A stretch of DNA of 64,000 bases from assembly GCA_963816795.1 (NCBI GenBank), contig CAWFLT010000001.1:434001-498000 (forward strand), in the 5' to 3' direction. Positions 10,079 through 19,920 of the stretch are shown here, one piece after another. The notes below the pieces were generated by a model, which worked only from the letters and a program-made list of their open reading frames with translations, did no database searches and was not told the DNA's origin. The stretch's first letter is position 1; every line of letters begins with the position of its first letter. The DNA is from CAWFLT01 sp963816795 (lineage in GTDB: Bacteria; Acidobacteriota; Vicinamibacteria; Vicinamibacterales; SCN-69-37). The translations under genes and the position numbers were made by a program.

Positions 10079-11701
10079 CGGCCTCGACCTGCTGCTCGGG
10101 CCCGCCGCCTCTCGCCCCGCTGCTTCTTCTGCGCCTCGACCATCGCCGCCACGTCGGCGAGCAGTTGCTTCGCGTCGTAGACGATGCCGTCTTTGATGGT
10201 GTACCGGATGCCGCCGACGCGCTCGTTCTGGCCGGTCTTGTCATTGAGCCGCAGGTGCCCGGTGCCGTAGAGCACGAACAGGTTCTGCAAGGGATTCTGA
10301 TCGACCAGCACCAGGTCGGCCAGCATCCCGGCGCGTACGCTGCCGAACTCCGGTTCGGCGCCCTTCGGCTCGTGCAGCGCTTCGGCGCCGTGCATGGTCG
10401 CGGCGCGAATCACTTCGAGCGGGTGGAAGCCGGCCTCCTGCAGCAGCGTCATCTCGTGGACGTAGCCGAATCCCCACGTGTTGTAGATGTACGCCGCGTC
10501 GTCGCTGACGGTGACCCGGCCGCCCATCTTCTTGTAGTCGTTGAGCAGCTTGAACCAGACCTGGTAGAAGTTGCGCCACGCGATCTCGTCGCTGAGCGTC
10601 CAGTCGAAGAAGTACGAACCGTGGTTCTCCCGATTCGGCGTGTAGAAGTCCATCAGCGACGGCAGCGTGTAGCGTGCGTGCCAGTCTGCGTTGCGCATGC
10701 GCATCACGTCGCGGCCGGCCGCGTACGCCGTCATCGTCGGATCGAAGATGGTGCCGAGCTTGATGTGCTCTTGCAGATACTGCTTCCACTCCGGGCTGCC
10801 GGGCGGATGGATCTGGTCCCACAGCCGCGCGACCTGACCGAAGCGGTACTGCTCGTCGTTGTAGTTCATCTGATCGGGCCACGGCTGGACCTGGTAGTCG
10901 CGCAGCAGGGCTTCGAAGTGGCCGTAGAAATGCGTCACCGTGCCGAGGCCGAGCTTCGCGGCGGTCAGCGCGTTCATCTGCGCCACGCCGCGCTGCTCGA
11001 GGTGCGCGGTCGATCCGAGCTGGAGCTTTTTCGCTTCGTCGAGGAGCGCCGCCATGATCCGCGGCGGATACGCCACCAGCTTCATGCCGTCGACCCCGTT
11101 GGCCGCACACCAGCGCACCCAGGCGCGCGCCTTCTCGGGCGTGTCGACGACGCCCTCGGTCCAGCCGGCGCCCGGGCGCTGATAGTTGAAGATGCGCGGC
11201 GCGACGATCGCGTTCGGCGGCGCTGCGTGTCTTTTCTTTCAGCGCGAACGGCTGCGGCGCCAGCTCGACGCCGCGAATCGTTGTCACGCCGTGCGCCATG
11301 TAGAGCTTGTAGACGTACTCCGCCTCAGGCGCTTTGCGGTTGTCGCCGAGATGCGCGTGCAGGTTGACGAAGCCCGGCATCAGATACATGCCGGTGCCGT
11401 CGATCGTGTCTGGCCCGGTCGGCGCCGGCGCCGCGGGACGCGCGACCCCCGGCGTGCCGGCGCTGGTGATCCGCGCAATGCGATTGCGCTCGATGACGAC
11501 GTTCATGGGCCCGGCCGGCGGGGCGCCGGTGCCATCGATCACCATGACATTGCGGATCGTCAGGGTGGCAAACGGGCCCTGTCCTTCCCCACTCCGACGG
11601 TCGGGCGCGGGGACGAGTTGATTCTGCTGTGCGGTGACCGGCGGGTGGGCGATCAGAACGAGCGCGACCGCCAGGGCCAGGAGCACGAGACGCTTCGTCA
11701 T
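10026..11701 (-). CDS. Secreted amidohydrolase family protein (frameshifted)
   Basis: ATG 11701, Sec signal peptide (MTKRLVLLALAVALVL, HPPVTAQ). The metal-dependent hydrolase fold begins with IDGTGAPPAGPMNVVI and carries the HxH metal motif in GFVNLHAHLGD. One extra base near 11215 shifts the frame; the rest (DGMKLVAYPP, then HLEQRGVAQ, VTVSDDAAYIYNTWG, GSVRAGMLADLVLVDQNP) continues to about 10100. The end is unclear: no stop fits the main frame, and a one-base shift would end it at 10026, overlapping the DUF1801 gene tail to tail. Periplasmic imidazolonepropionase/dipeptidase-like; the substrate cannot be told. Confidence 0.8.
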
Positions 11702-11896
11702 GGCGGGGATGATATCAATGGCGGCTGGGCCCAACGGCGTGTTGCAATCAGCCGACCATTGAACTTTCAATCAGCCGATGCCCAGACTTTCAATTAGCCG
11801 GGCCGGCGGCTGACGACAGGGTCACTGGCGGCAACTTGCCGGGCCACTCGCGGTACTGCTAAGTTGGTAGGGTTCTTTCCTCGCTGAAGACCCCTG

Positions 11897-11971
11897 CTGG
11901 GACGTCGTTCAACGGTAGGACACCGCGCTCTGGACGCGGTTATTGGGGTTCGAATCCCTACGTCCCAGCCA
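11897..11971 (+). tRNA. tRNA-Gln (CTG anticodon), CCA encoded
   Basis: Full cloverleaf. The acceptor TGGGACG (11897-11903) pairs with CGTCCCA (11961-11967), discriminator G, then CCA. The D arm is GTTC/GGAC. The anticodon stem CCGCG/CGCGG encloses loop CTCTGGA, so the anticodon is CTG, which reads CAG (Gln). The T arm is TGGGG-TTCGAAT-CCCTA. Length is 75 nt with CCA. Confidence 0.96.
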
Positions 11972-11972
11972 C

Positions 11973-12018
11973 GAAATTTCACCTGTGTTTTCAACAACTT
12001 ACAGCACAGGGTGATTTC
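11973..12018 (+). terminator. Hairpin after tRNA-Gln
   Basis: GAAATTTCACCTGTG (11973-11987) is nearly complementary to CACAGGGTGATTTC (12005-12018). It lies directly 3' of the tRNA, so it may end or process the tRNA transcript. There is no long T run, so the call is moderate. Confidence 0.45.
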
Positions 12019-12089
12019 ACTTTAGAACTCGCGCGCCTGATCAGTCGCATTTGAGCTGTTGCTTCTTCGGAATCGTCTTCTTTAGCGCC

Positions 12090-12857
12090 TCAGAAAAGCG
12101 ACACGCCCGTCATTTCAACGAGCCTGGCGGAGAGCTGGTCTTGAAAAACTGGGTCTTCCACTTCCTTGGCCGGGGACTGCGGTCGGCGGTGATGCCAGTA
12201 TCGGCCGCTGACCGCTGCCGTGCGATCTTCGCTTACAGCAAGCCATGTTTGCGTGAGATACCCCTCTTCGAAATCGTCCGGCGCACTCGCCCCGCCCATC
12301 TTCGTCGCAACCCACCCGGGATCGACGGCATTGCTCAGCACGTCGGGCCAGCGTCGTGCGACGGCGAACGCAAGGGCAGTTAGATAGAGCTTGCTGTCTG
12401 AGTACGCTTGACTGGAGTTCCAGCGCCGCTCGTTCCAATCGATGTCTCGCAGGGAGCCTGAGCCGCCGCGGTGCATCCCGCTACTGAGGTACACCAATCG
12501 GCGGGGCCGTTCCATCAGCGCCGTGAGCACATAGGGCGCGAGAGCGTTGACGGCAATGATGGTCGGGTGGCCCTCTGGCGTCGGTGATCGACCTTTCGTC
12601 GAATACGCGCCGGCGTTGTGAATGACGGCATCCATCCGTCCGATCGCATTCACCTGGTTCGCGACATTTCGCGTGTCAGTCGCGCTACTCAGGTCGCCTA
12701 TCACTACGCCAGCGGACCGGGAAGCGAGGTCGTCGAGCGCCGCCGCGCGCTCAAGAGATCGCGCGTGCAGAACGACCTGGTGACTCTTCTGGATCAGAGC
12801 CTGTGCTGCTGCTCGGCCCAGGCCGTCCGTGCTACCGGTGATGAAGATCCTCGCCAT
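12090..12857 (-). CDS. Short-chain dehydrogenase/reductase
   Basis: 255 residues, intact, ATG 12857. It shows the classical SDR pattern: cofactor loop TGSTDGLG at residues 7-14, IGDLSS acidic site, HNAG (usually NNAG), and active-site YSDSK about 30 residues after LSSGMH. The tail (YLTQTWLAVSE, VSGRYWHH) resembles retinol-dehydrogenase/WW-oxidoreductase-like bacterial SDRs. NAD(P)-dependent, cytosolic; substrate unknown. The next gene on the same strand (a cupin) is only 14 bp upstream, so the two may share a transcript. Confidence 0.9.
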   Translation of the reverse strand: MARIFITGSTDGLGRAAAQALIQKSHQVVLHARSLERAAALDDLASRSAGVVIGDLSSATDTRNVANQVNAIGRMDAVIHNAGAYSTKGRSPTPEGHPTIIAVNALAPYVLTALMERPRRLVYLSSGMHRGGSGSLRDIDWNERRWNSSQAYSDSKLYLTALAFAVARRWPDVLSNAVDPGWVATKMGGASAPDDFEEGYLTQTWLAVSEDRTAAVSGRYWHHRRPQSPAKEVEDPVFQDQLSARLVEMTGVSLF

Positions 12858-12871
12858 GCTGCGATCACACG

Positions 12872-13405
12872 CTAGCTTCCGCCGGACCGCCCTTCGTCCT
12901 GCTCTGGGGTGACGTGCTCCAGCCAGTCCACCGGCTTCCCATCGAGCTTTTCCTGAATCGCGATGTGCGTCATCGCCGTCGTCGTCGCCGCTCCGTGCCA
13001 GTGCTTTTCGCCTGGCGAGAACCAGACGACGTCACCGGACCGAATCTCCTCGACCGGCCCACCCCAAGGTTGGGCGCGGCCAACGCCGGATGTCACGATC
13101 AGCGTCTGGCCGAGCGGGTGGGTGTGCCATGCCGTCCGCGCCCCGGGCTCGAACGTCACACTCGCTCCGGCAGCGCGAGCCGGAACAGGCGCGTCAAACA
13201 ACGGATCGATGCGGACTGTTCCGGTGGACCACTCGGCGGGTCCTTTCGCCGACAGTTGTGAACCACTGCGCTTGATTTCCATCTCACCTCCTGGCGTTGC
13301 GGCGGAAGCGCGGACGAACGAGAACGTCAGGGTCGCAAGTGCCGTCCGCAAGACGGACCGCCGCGAGCACCCAGCTTGCCGGTTCGTTTTTGTGTCTCTC
13401 GTCAT
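12872..13405 (-). CDS. Exported cupin-domain protein
   Basis: ATG 13405 is chosen because it begins a twin-arginine/Sec-like leader (CSRRSVLRTALATLTFSF). About 177 residues. The single cupin barrel has motif 1 HTHPLGQTLIVTSG and motif 2 FSPGEKHWHGA, with the metal-binding histidines present, and GVGRAQPWGG between. This pattern matches the cupins annotated as (R)-mandelonitrile lyase-like or carboxymuconolactone-decarboxylase-associated. Enzyme activity is not proven by sequence. It lies directly upstream of the SDR gene in the same direction. Confidence 0.85.
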   Translation of the reverse strand: MTRDTKTNRQAGCSRRSVLRTALATLTFSFVRASAATPGGEMEIKRSGSQLSAKGPAEWSTGTVRIDPLFDAPVPARAAGASVTFEPGARTAWHTHPLGQTLIVTSGVGRAQPWGGPVEEIRSGDVVWFSPGEKHWHGAATTTAMTHIAIQEKLDGKPVDWLEHVTPEQDEGRSGGS

Positions 13406-13490
13406 CACTGACCGCCTTGTTGACCTACTGCTTCCGTTGGCCCACGTCGCTTCGTTGGAAGGACCAACACTTGCCGCGTCATTCAGAAAA

Positions 13491-13964
13491 CTAGTCCTTG
13501 GAAAATCGGACTCGAACACCGCGCGGCCCAAGCGCCTGTGACAGCTCGGAAGGGTCGTCGACTCGACCGAGGCGGGTGTAGGAGTACGACGACTGAAACG
13601 TCAGGTAGAAGACCACCAGGGTGTCCGCGCCATACAGCATGAGATCGCCATTCCGGATCGTTCCTGGTCGGCTCGCGTTCGCCGGTAGCGGCTTCGGCAA
13701 GTCGGCGTGCTTCTCATTGCCATTGAGCTCGCTCATGTCCAGCGTCAGCGGCAGCTGCGCTGCGAACGCACGGGCGGCGGCGTTGTCGGCCAGAGTGATG
13801 GTGAAACGACGTTCGCCGACGGTCATCCACATGCGTGATTCCTCCTGTCTCATGGATGCCGGTGAGGCATCCGCGGCGGTAACGGCGGGCGAGCCCGACG
13901 GCGGATCCTGACCGGCTTCGCATGCGACGACGACAAGCAGGGCGAGTAGCACGCGCAGTCGCAT
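13491..13964 (-). CDS. Cyclophilin-like fold lipoprotein
   Basis: 157 residues, ATG 13964, with a lipobox at the N-terminus (LLALLVVVACEAG). The mature part has MTVGERRFTITLADN, AFAAQLPLTLDMSELNGNEK, LYGADTLVVFYLTF and YSYTRLGRVDD, the signature of the bacterial cyclophilin_like (MTH1-type) domain. These small proteins lack proven isomerase activity. It starts four bases downstream of an antitoxin gene on the same strand. Intact. Confidence 0.8.
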   Translation of the reverse strand: MRLRVLLALLVVVACEAGQDPPSGSPAVTAADASPASMRQEESRMWMTVGERRFTITLADNAAARAFAAQLPLTLDMSELNGNEKHADLPKPLPANASRPGTIRNGDLMLYGADTLVVFYLTFQSSYSYTRLGRVDDPSELSQALGPRGVRVRFSKD

Positions 13965-13967
13965 AAG

Positions 13968-14203
13968 TCAGTCTCCGTCTTGGCCAATCTGCGCCATCTG
14001 CCTCGCATCCATGCGACCGCCATAGATCTCGATCCCTTCGATCGCTTCCACGCGGTCAAGCAGCGCCTGGTAGGCCTCTGCGTCCTGCACCACCAGTTCG
14101 GCCTTCCCGTTGATCGTGAGCACGAGGGGATGGCCGGTCGTTCGGAGGCGGTCCAAGAGGTCGGTCGTGTTGCGCTTGAAGTCGCTGAGCGAACGGATGT
14201 CAT
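13968..14203 (-). CDS. Phd/YefM-type antitoxin (orphan, one frameshift)
   Basis: ATG at 14203 (MLDL lies just upstream; the second Met is used here). One base is missing near 14198, after which the frame reads DIRSLSDFKRN, LRTTGHPLVLTINGKAELVV and DAEAYQALLD, a textbook Phd/YefM fold of about 78 residues. Such antitoxins normally precede a RelE or Doc toxin. Here the next gene downstream is the cyclophilin-like lipoprotein, so the antitoxin is orphaned. The missing base could be an assembly error. Confidence 0.75.
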
Positions 14204-14360
14204 GGCTAGGTCGAGCATTGTGGGGCCTCCCCAAACCTGCATCGAATTTGATGATCCCACGGCGTGGCGAGTGAATCAGCCACCGAACGTGTCCCGTCAG
14301 GCGAACATCCGAGGGGAGCAGACGCCAGGCGGGCACAACCGTCTCCAACAAACAGGCCCG

Positions 14361-16106
14361 TCAAGAGCGACGAGCGTTAACAGTGGCGCGCTCCGCTGCT
14401 TCGCGAGCACGCCAGCGTTCGAGCGCGGTGCGCGCGTCGGTCCATTTCGTCTGTTCCGCGCGGACGAACCGGCTGTACGGACCGATGCTGTCCGTCATCC
14501 GGTGCACGCTGCGATCGCGCGCGGCCGCGAACTCCATGCGCAGTGCAGTGGTGAGACGCTGGCGCAGATCCGCGACTTTGGCTTCGAGCTCGCGGCGCGC
14601 GCGGCGGCGTTTCGCCGGCAGGATCAGCATGCCGACAGCGCCGAGCACACTCGCGGCAAGAACACCGCTCACGTCGGCCGCGGCGGTGGTCGCGACGACG
14701 GTCACCAGCGCCCCAAGTCCGAGCGCACTCGCGCCGACTGCTGCCGTCGTCGCGACGGCAGTGCGGGCGCCATCGGCGAGTGCCTGGGCCTCGATGCGGC
14801 GATCGAACGTTTCTACGACGCGCTGCGTCTGGCGGCCGACCGAGTCGAGCAGGGCCGCTCGGTCGTTGTGGAAGCCGCCAATCTCTTCGCCCGCCATGTG
14901 CCCACCGTGCGCCTGCCGGCGCTTCGCCAGGCGTGACGAGAGATCCTGCCATTGCCGCAGATCCTGGTCGACCGTCCAGTCGATCAGTTCGGAAACGCGC
15001 CGCTCGACGTCCGCCGGCGCATCGGCGATGACCCGCTCCTCGAACTCACGCTGAACGCGTGATCGATTCATCAGATCGAACACGCGGCCGATGCGCAGCG
15101 TATCGTCGAGAAAGGTCTGACCGCGCGACTCCATGTCGACCAGAACCTTTTCGACCGCCGTCATGCGCAGCTCGAAGCCACGCTCGAGATCCTCACCGTA
15201 GAGCGACAGCTGCCGCGTCGTCGCGGCCAGCGACTCGACGTCGGCCGACAAAACGGCGAGTCGATCGGCGGCGAACGTCTGGTATCGCGCCGCCAGCGAA
15301 CTGCCGACGCCGAGCGGGCTCGCCAGTTTCAGCCTGAACCGCTCGTCATTGTCCAGCGTGTCGTGCAGGAACGCTTCCAATGGGCCAAAGCCGCCGGCCG
15401 CCCACTGCTCCGGGTCGCCGTGCTTTGCGCGCCAGGCGAGCCGCGCGCTGACGGCAAACCGCTCGGCCGTGACGCCCAGCAATCGGCTGGCGGCCTGATC
15501 GACGAAGGTGAGAACCTGCGAGACCTGGTCGTTGCTCTCGAGGATGTCCACTTTGTTGACGACGATGACGATCTTCTTGCCCCAGTCGCGAATCGTCTCC
15601 AGGAACGCTCGCTCGCTTTCGGTGAACGGCCGATCGGCCGAGGTCACGAACAAGACCAGATCGGCGCGCGGCACGAACTCACGCGTCAGCCGTTCGTGTT
15701 CGCGATCGAGCGCGTTGGTCCCGGGTGTGTCGACTATCTGCAAGTCGCGCAGCAGTTCCAGCGGGGCGGTCATGACGAGCGCGCCGCGGTCCTCGTGGCC
15801 GGATGCGGCAGTGGCACCATAACGAATCAGCTGGATGCGCGCGGTGGTCGGGGTGACCCCTTCCTCGAAGATGCGCTCACCGAGCAGAGCGTTCACGAAC
15901 GCACTCTTGCCAGCGTTGAACTCACCGACGACGACGATCATGAACAGCTCGTCGAGCTGCCGAATCGAAGCGCTGAGCGTCGCCAGGTCAGGAGCCGTCG
16001 CGGGGAGCGCGACCAGGATGTCGCGAAGATCGGCGAGCTGTTGGCGGACTTCGACGAGCTGTCGCTCGGCGGAGGCGCCGAGCAGACGGGATGAGCCGAA
16101 TGCCAC
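14361..16106 (-). CDS. Bacterial dynamin-like GTPase
   Basis: About 581 residues from GTG 16106; the longer ATG start at 16157 would overlap the divergent channel start. GTPase motifs: P-loop GEFNAGKS at residues 61-68, switch with TPTTARIQL, G3 IVDTPGTNA, G4 VVNKVDIL. A long helical stalk follows, then a hydrophobic hairpin (VGASALGLGALVTVVATT and GVLAASVLGAVGMLIL) for membrane insertion, then a helical tail. It probably remodels or tethers the inner membrane. Divergent from the K+ channel gene, so the two may share a promoter region. Intact. Confidence 0.9.
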   Translation of the reverse strand: MAFGSSRLLGASAERQLVEVRQQLADLRDILVALPATAPDLATLSASIRQLDELFMIVVVGEFNAGKSAFVNALLGERIFEEGVTPTTARIQLIRYGATAASGHEDRGALVMTAPLELLRDLQIVDTPGTNALDREHERLTREFVPRADLVLFVTSADRPFTESERAFLETIRDWGKKIVIVVNKVDILESNDQVSQVLTFVDQAASRLLGVTAERFAVSARLAWRAKHGDPEQWAAGGFGPLEAFLHDTLDNDERFRLKLASPLGVGSSLAARYQTFAADRLAVLSADVESLAATTRQLSLYGEDLERGFELRMTAVEKVLVDMESRGQTFLDDTLRIGRVFDLMNRSRVQREFEERVIADAPADVERRVSELIDWTVDQDLRQWQDLSSRLAKRRQAHGGHMAGEEIGGFHNDRAALLDSVGRQTQRVVETFDRRIEAQALADGARTAVATTAAVGASALGLGALVTVVATTAAADVSGVLAASVLGAVGMLILPAKRRRARRELEAKVADLRQRLTTALRMEFAAARDRSVHRMTDSIGPYSRFVRAEQTKWTDARTALERWRAREAAERATVNARRS

Positions 16107-16155
16107 GCGCGATTGTATCGCGGGTCGAGCGGCGTACGGGTATGGTGGATCTCTC

Positions 16156-17299
16156 ATGAAGTTTCTTCCGAGTCAATTGGCATATCTCACCACAGACCGC
16201 GAAGCTCGCGCGAACCTGCGCGCGCTCGGCGGCTACCTTGCCTTTCTCGGCGCTCCTCGTCGGGCTGTACGCGGTGCTCTTCCATTTGATCAAACTCCAC
16301 GTCGAACACGAGCAGCACTCGTGGATCACCGGTTTGTACTGGACCCTCGTCGTGATGACCACCCTGGGGTTCGGCGACATCACGTTCACCAGTGACACCG
16401 GCCGGATATTCAGCATTGTCGTCCTGCTCTCGGGCGTCGTGTTCCTGCTCGTGATGCTGCCATTCCTGTTCATTCGTCTGTTCTACGCTCCGTGGCTCGA
16501 GGCGCGGGTTCGGCTGCGGGCACCGAGGGAACTGCCTGAGGGAACGCACGGGCACGTGATTGTTGTCGAGTACGACGCCATCGCCGCTGGCCTCGTAGAG
16601 CGATTGGCCGAGGAGCAGATCGCGTACGTCGTCATCGAACCGGATCCAAACCGCGCCGGACAGTTGTTCAGCGACCGCCTGTCGGTCCTCGCGGGGGAGA
16701 GCGACAACCGCGCGACGTACGAGCGGGCGCTCGTGGCCGACGCGCGCCTGGTGGTCGCCAACTGCGAGGACACCACCAACACGAACATCACGCTGACGGT
16801 CCGGGAGGTGGCCCCAGGTGTGCCCGTGGCGGCGATCGTCGAGGAGGAGGACTCGGTCGAGGTGCTCGAGTTGAGTGGCGCAACGGCGGTGCTGCCGCTG
16901 AAGCATCAGCTCGGCGAGTACCTGGCGAACCGCGTGGATACAGGGCGTCGGGAGGCACACGTTGTCGGAGAGTTCAAGGGATTGCAGATCGCGGAATTTT
17001 CGGTGCGTGACACCATATTTGCGGGCAGCACCATACGCGACACCAGGCTGCGGCAGACCACAGGTCTCAGCGTCGTGGGGTTCTGGGAACGCGGCAAGCT
17101 GCGGCCCGCGTACCCCGACACTGCGGTTCAGCCCGACAGCCTGCTCGTCGTGGCAGGCACATCCGAGCAGATCGGCGCGCTGAACGCCCTCCTGCCCCAG
17201 GGGGAGAGATGTCCGCGCCAGTGCTCGTCGTCGGCGCGGGCAAGGTTGGACAAGCTGCCGTCAAGGCGCTCAATCGGAAAGGCGTTCGCGTGCACGTGA
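16156..17299 (+). CDS. Potassium channel, pore and first RCK region (one frameshift)
   Basis: ATG 16156 (MKFLPSQLAYL). One extra base near 16250 interrupts the first helix (GGYLAFL then ALLVGLYAVLFHLI). The pore loop VVMTTLGFGDI is the TxGFGD selectivity filter, followed by a second helix FSIVVLLSGVVFLLVMLPF. Then come an RCK/TrkA-N domain (HVIVVEYDAIAAGL) and a TrkA-C domain (VVGFWERGKLRP). This is a two-TM channel gated by nucleotide or ions. It runs into the next ORF, which supplies a second RCK region. Homologues often carry both in one chain. Confidence 0.85.
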
Positions 17300-17859
17300 T
17301 CGATCGAACGGAAACCGTGCTCGCGCCGTTGGCGGCCGACGTGGCAGGCGTATTCGCCGGAGATGCGGCGGATCGCCGTGTGCTGGAGCGCGCCGGGATT
17401 CTCGAGGCCCAGTCCGTCGTGCTCACCACCAACGAAGATGCGATGAACATCTATCTGGCGGTGTACTGCCGGCGGCTGAACGCGCGGCTCAGGATTGTCA
17501 GCCGGATCACGCACGAGCGGAATCTCGAAGCCATCCACCGGGCCGGCGCCGACTTCGTGCTCAGTTACACGACGCTCGGCATCGAAGCGGTGATGTCACT
17601 GCTGCGAGGCTATCCACCCGTGCTGCTCGGCGAAGGTGTGGAGCTGTTCTCGATTCCTGTTCCCGCGGCGCTGGCGGGGCGAATGCTGAAGGACTCGGGC
17701 ATTGGCTCGGCCACCGGCCTCAGCGTCGTGGCGCTGCAAGCCGATGGAAAACTGATTGTCCCGCTCACGTCCGAGACGCGCCTGTCGCGTGGCGCCGAGC
17801 TCCTGATGCTCGGCAGTCACGAGCAACGCCTCGGATTCGATAAGACGTTCGGTCGATAG
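17209..17859 (+). CDS. Second TrkA-N/TrkA-C (RCK) region of the K+ channel
   Basis: 216 residues from ATG 17209, preceded by AGGGGGAGAG, and overlapping the end of the pore ORF by 91 bases. It contains the Rossmann loop VLVVGAGKVGQAAVKAL, VHVIDRTE, then VLTTNEDAMNIYLAVYCRRL and a TrkA-C part (SVVALQADGKLIVPL, GAELLMLGSHEQ). Either it is a separate subunit translated by coupling, or the C-terminal half of one channel protein split by indels near 17200. The good ribosome binding site keeps the first option open. Confidence 0.85.
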   Translation: MSAPVLVVGAGKVGQAAVKALNRKGVRVHVIDRTETVLAPLAADVAGVFAGDAADRRVLERAGILEAQSVVLTTNEDAMNIYLAVYCRRLNARLRIVSRITHERNLEAIHRAGADFVLSYTTLGIEAVMSLLRGYPPVLLGEGVELFSIPVPAALAGRMLKDSGIGSATGLSVVALQADGKLIVPLTSETRLSRGAELLMLGSHEQRLGFDKTFGR

Positions 17860-17883
17860 CTTGCCGACGTTGAACTCGGGGCC

Positions 17884-18357
17884 TCAGCCCCGCCGCGCGG
17901 CCTCGATGGTGGCGACGTCGATCTTCTTCATCGGCATCATCGCCTCGAAGGCACGCTTTGCTTCACCGCCACCGGCCGCAAGCGCCTCGGTGAGCGCGCG
18001 CGGGGTGATCTGCCAGGAGAGGCCCCAGCGATCCTTGCACCAACCGCACTGACTTTCCTTGCCGCCATTGCCGACGATCGCGTTCCAGTAGCGGTCCGTC
18101 TCTTCCTGATTCTCCGTCGCGATCTGGAAGGAAAAGGCCTCGCTGTGCTTGAACTCCGGGCCGCCGTTGATCCCGAGACAGGGAATGCCCAGAACGGTGA
18201 ACTCCACCGTCAGCACATCGCCCGCCTTGCCGGCCGGGTAGTCGCCGGGCGCCTCGCGAACAGCAATCACCTTACTGTCAGGAAAGGTAGCGGCATAGAA
18301 GCGCGCGGCCTCATGCGCGTCCTTGTCGAACCAGAGGCAGATCGTGTTGGCACACAA
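17884..18357 (-). CDS. VOC/PhnB-like protein (3-dmu-9_3-mt family)
   Basis: 157 residues, intact, convergent with the channel genes. Motifs: LWFDKDAHEAARFYAATF at the start, VLTVEFTVLGIPCLGINGG, FSFQIATENQEETDRYW and CGWCKDRWGLSWQITP. This is the PhnB-like glyoxalase fold once misnamed 3-demethylubiquinone methyltransferase. Family members are small cytosolic proteins of unsettled function. Confidence 0.9.
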   Translation of the reverse strand: MCANTICLWFDKDAHEAARFYAATFPDSKVIAVREAPGDYPAGKAGDVLTVEFTVLGIPCLGINGGPEFKHSEAFSFQIATENQEETDRYWNAIVGNGGKESQCGWCKDRWGLSWQITPRALTEALAAGGGEAKRAFEAMMPMKKIDVATIEAARRG

Positions 18358-18477
18358 CGCCCTTGATGGGATGACGGCCCGCTACGGTCAGTCCGCCCGT
18401 GCCAGTCGGACGCGAGTCGTTTTGATAGACTCCGACGCCAGATCCAAGAGGCCACCCCGCGCCGGTTTTGTGGCGCG

Positions 18478-18560
18478 GGCCCGAGGCGTGGGGGGTGGGG
18501 CCCTGGCGACACCGCGAAGCGCGGCGCGCTGAGCGCCCGAGGCGTGGGGGTGGGGCCCCG
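18478..18560. repeat. Tandem pair of GC-rich GTGGGGGTGGGG hairpin elements
   Basis: CCGAGGCGTGGGGG...TGGGGCCC occurs twice (18480-18503 and 18536-18559), with starts 55-56 bp apart. The second copy can form a stem between GAGGCGTGGGG and CCCCGCGCTC around a GTGGGG-like loop. It sits just upstream of the oxidase start codon (18575). Related cores occur inside kinase DNA at 34375-34390 and 34881-34896. Confidence 0.7.
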
Positions 18561-18574
18561 CGCTCTACGTAAAG

Positions 18575-19920
18575 ATGACAGGCAGGGAGAACGCGTTGGG
18601 GCCGAGTCAGTTCGACCGCCGCCGGCTGCTCAAGTTTCTGGCAGGAAGCCCGCTGCTGTATCCCGCGGCCGTCGCCGCCTCGGCCTGGCAGTCGGGCCAG
18701 CGGCTCGACCCGATCATCGACGCCGCCAGCCAGGCGCTGAACGTCTTCGACTTCGAGGCGGTCGCACGCGAACGGCTGTCGGTCGCCCACTTCGGCTACA
18801 TCGCGACCGGCTCGGACGACGACGGCACGCTCAGGGCAAACCGGGAAGGGTTCACGCGCTTTCAGTTGCGCGTGCGGCGGCTCGTGGATGTCCGTGAGAT
18901 CGACATGTCGGTCAAGCTCTTTGGCGGTACGTGGTCGAGTCCCATCATCCTGGCCCCGGTCGGCACCCAGCGGGCGTTTCACGCGGACGCCGAAATCGCC
19001 TCCGCGCGCGCCGCGGCCGCCGGCAAGCATCCGCAGATGCTCTCGACACAAACCTCGACGGCGATCGAAGAGGTCAACAAGGCGCGCGGCGAGCCCGTCT
19101 GGTTTCAGCTGTATCCGACCGATCAATGGAGCGTCACGCAAGGGCTCGTCAAGCGGGCTCAGGCGTCCGGATGCCCGGTCCTCGCGTTAACGGTCGATCT
19201 GCAGGGAGGTTCCAACCGTGAAACCGGCATGCGAGCCCGGCGACGCGACACACGCGACTGCTCCGCCTGTCACAAGCCCGCCGACAAGATCGCCGGGCAG
19301 AGCGGAATGGGGTCGGCCTCTGTCGATGGCCTTCGCGCGATGTTCAGAGGTCTGGACTTGTCACAGGTGAGCTCGTATCAGGCCGCCGGCGCGGACTGGG
19401 ACTACGTGAAGCGCCTGCGCGATTCGACCACGATGAAGCTCCTGATCAAGGGGATCGTGACGAAGGAAGACGCCGAGCTGGCAGTGAAGCACGGCATTGA
19501 CGGTGTGATCGTTTCCAATCACGGCGGGCGTGCCGAGGACAGCGGCCGCGCCACGATCGAGAGTCTGGTCGAAGTGGTCGAAGGAGTGAAACGCCGGATT
19601 CCGGTCATCGTCGACGGCGGGTTCCGCCGCGGCACTGACATCTTCAAGGCGCTCGCGCTGGGCGCGAACGCGATCATGATCGGCCGGCCCTACATCTGGG
19701 GATTGGCGGCGTTCGGGCAGCAAGGCGTGGAGGCGGTGCTCGACATCCTCCGCAAGGAACTGCGCACCGTGATGAGGCAGGCGGGAACGGTGCGCCTCGA
19801 CGCGATCAGTCGCGCTTACGTCATCGATCGGCAACTCCGCGGTTTCCCTGACACCTGCCGAAGTGCGCCGCCCAGTGCACCTATGGACACCGCAAAGGTG
19901 TCGGTGCTAGTGTCATATGC
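18575..19920 (+). CDS. FMN-dependent alpha-hydroxyacid oxidase/dehydrogenase (LldD family), exported
   Basis: ATG 18575; leader QFDRRRLLKFLAGS is Tat-like. It shows the full family pattern: FGYIATGSDDDGTLRANRE, APVGTQRAFHADAE, WFQLYPTDQW, LLIKGIVTKEDAE (catalytic Lys region), VSNHGGR with the catalytic His, then DGGFRRGTDIFKALALGANA. It oxidises an L-2-hydroxyacid such as lactate via FMN. Homologues end shortly after ISRAYVIDRQ (about 19835). Here no stop follows and the frame reads on into a PadR gene, so the end given is the last base before the likely PadR start. Confidence 0.85.
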
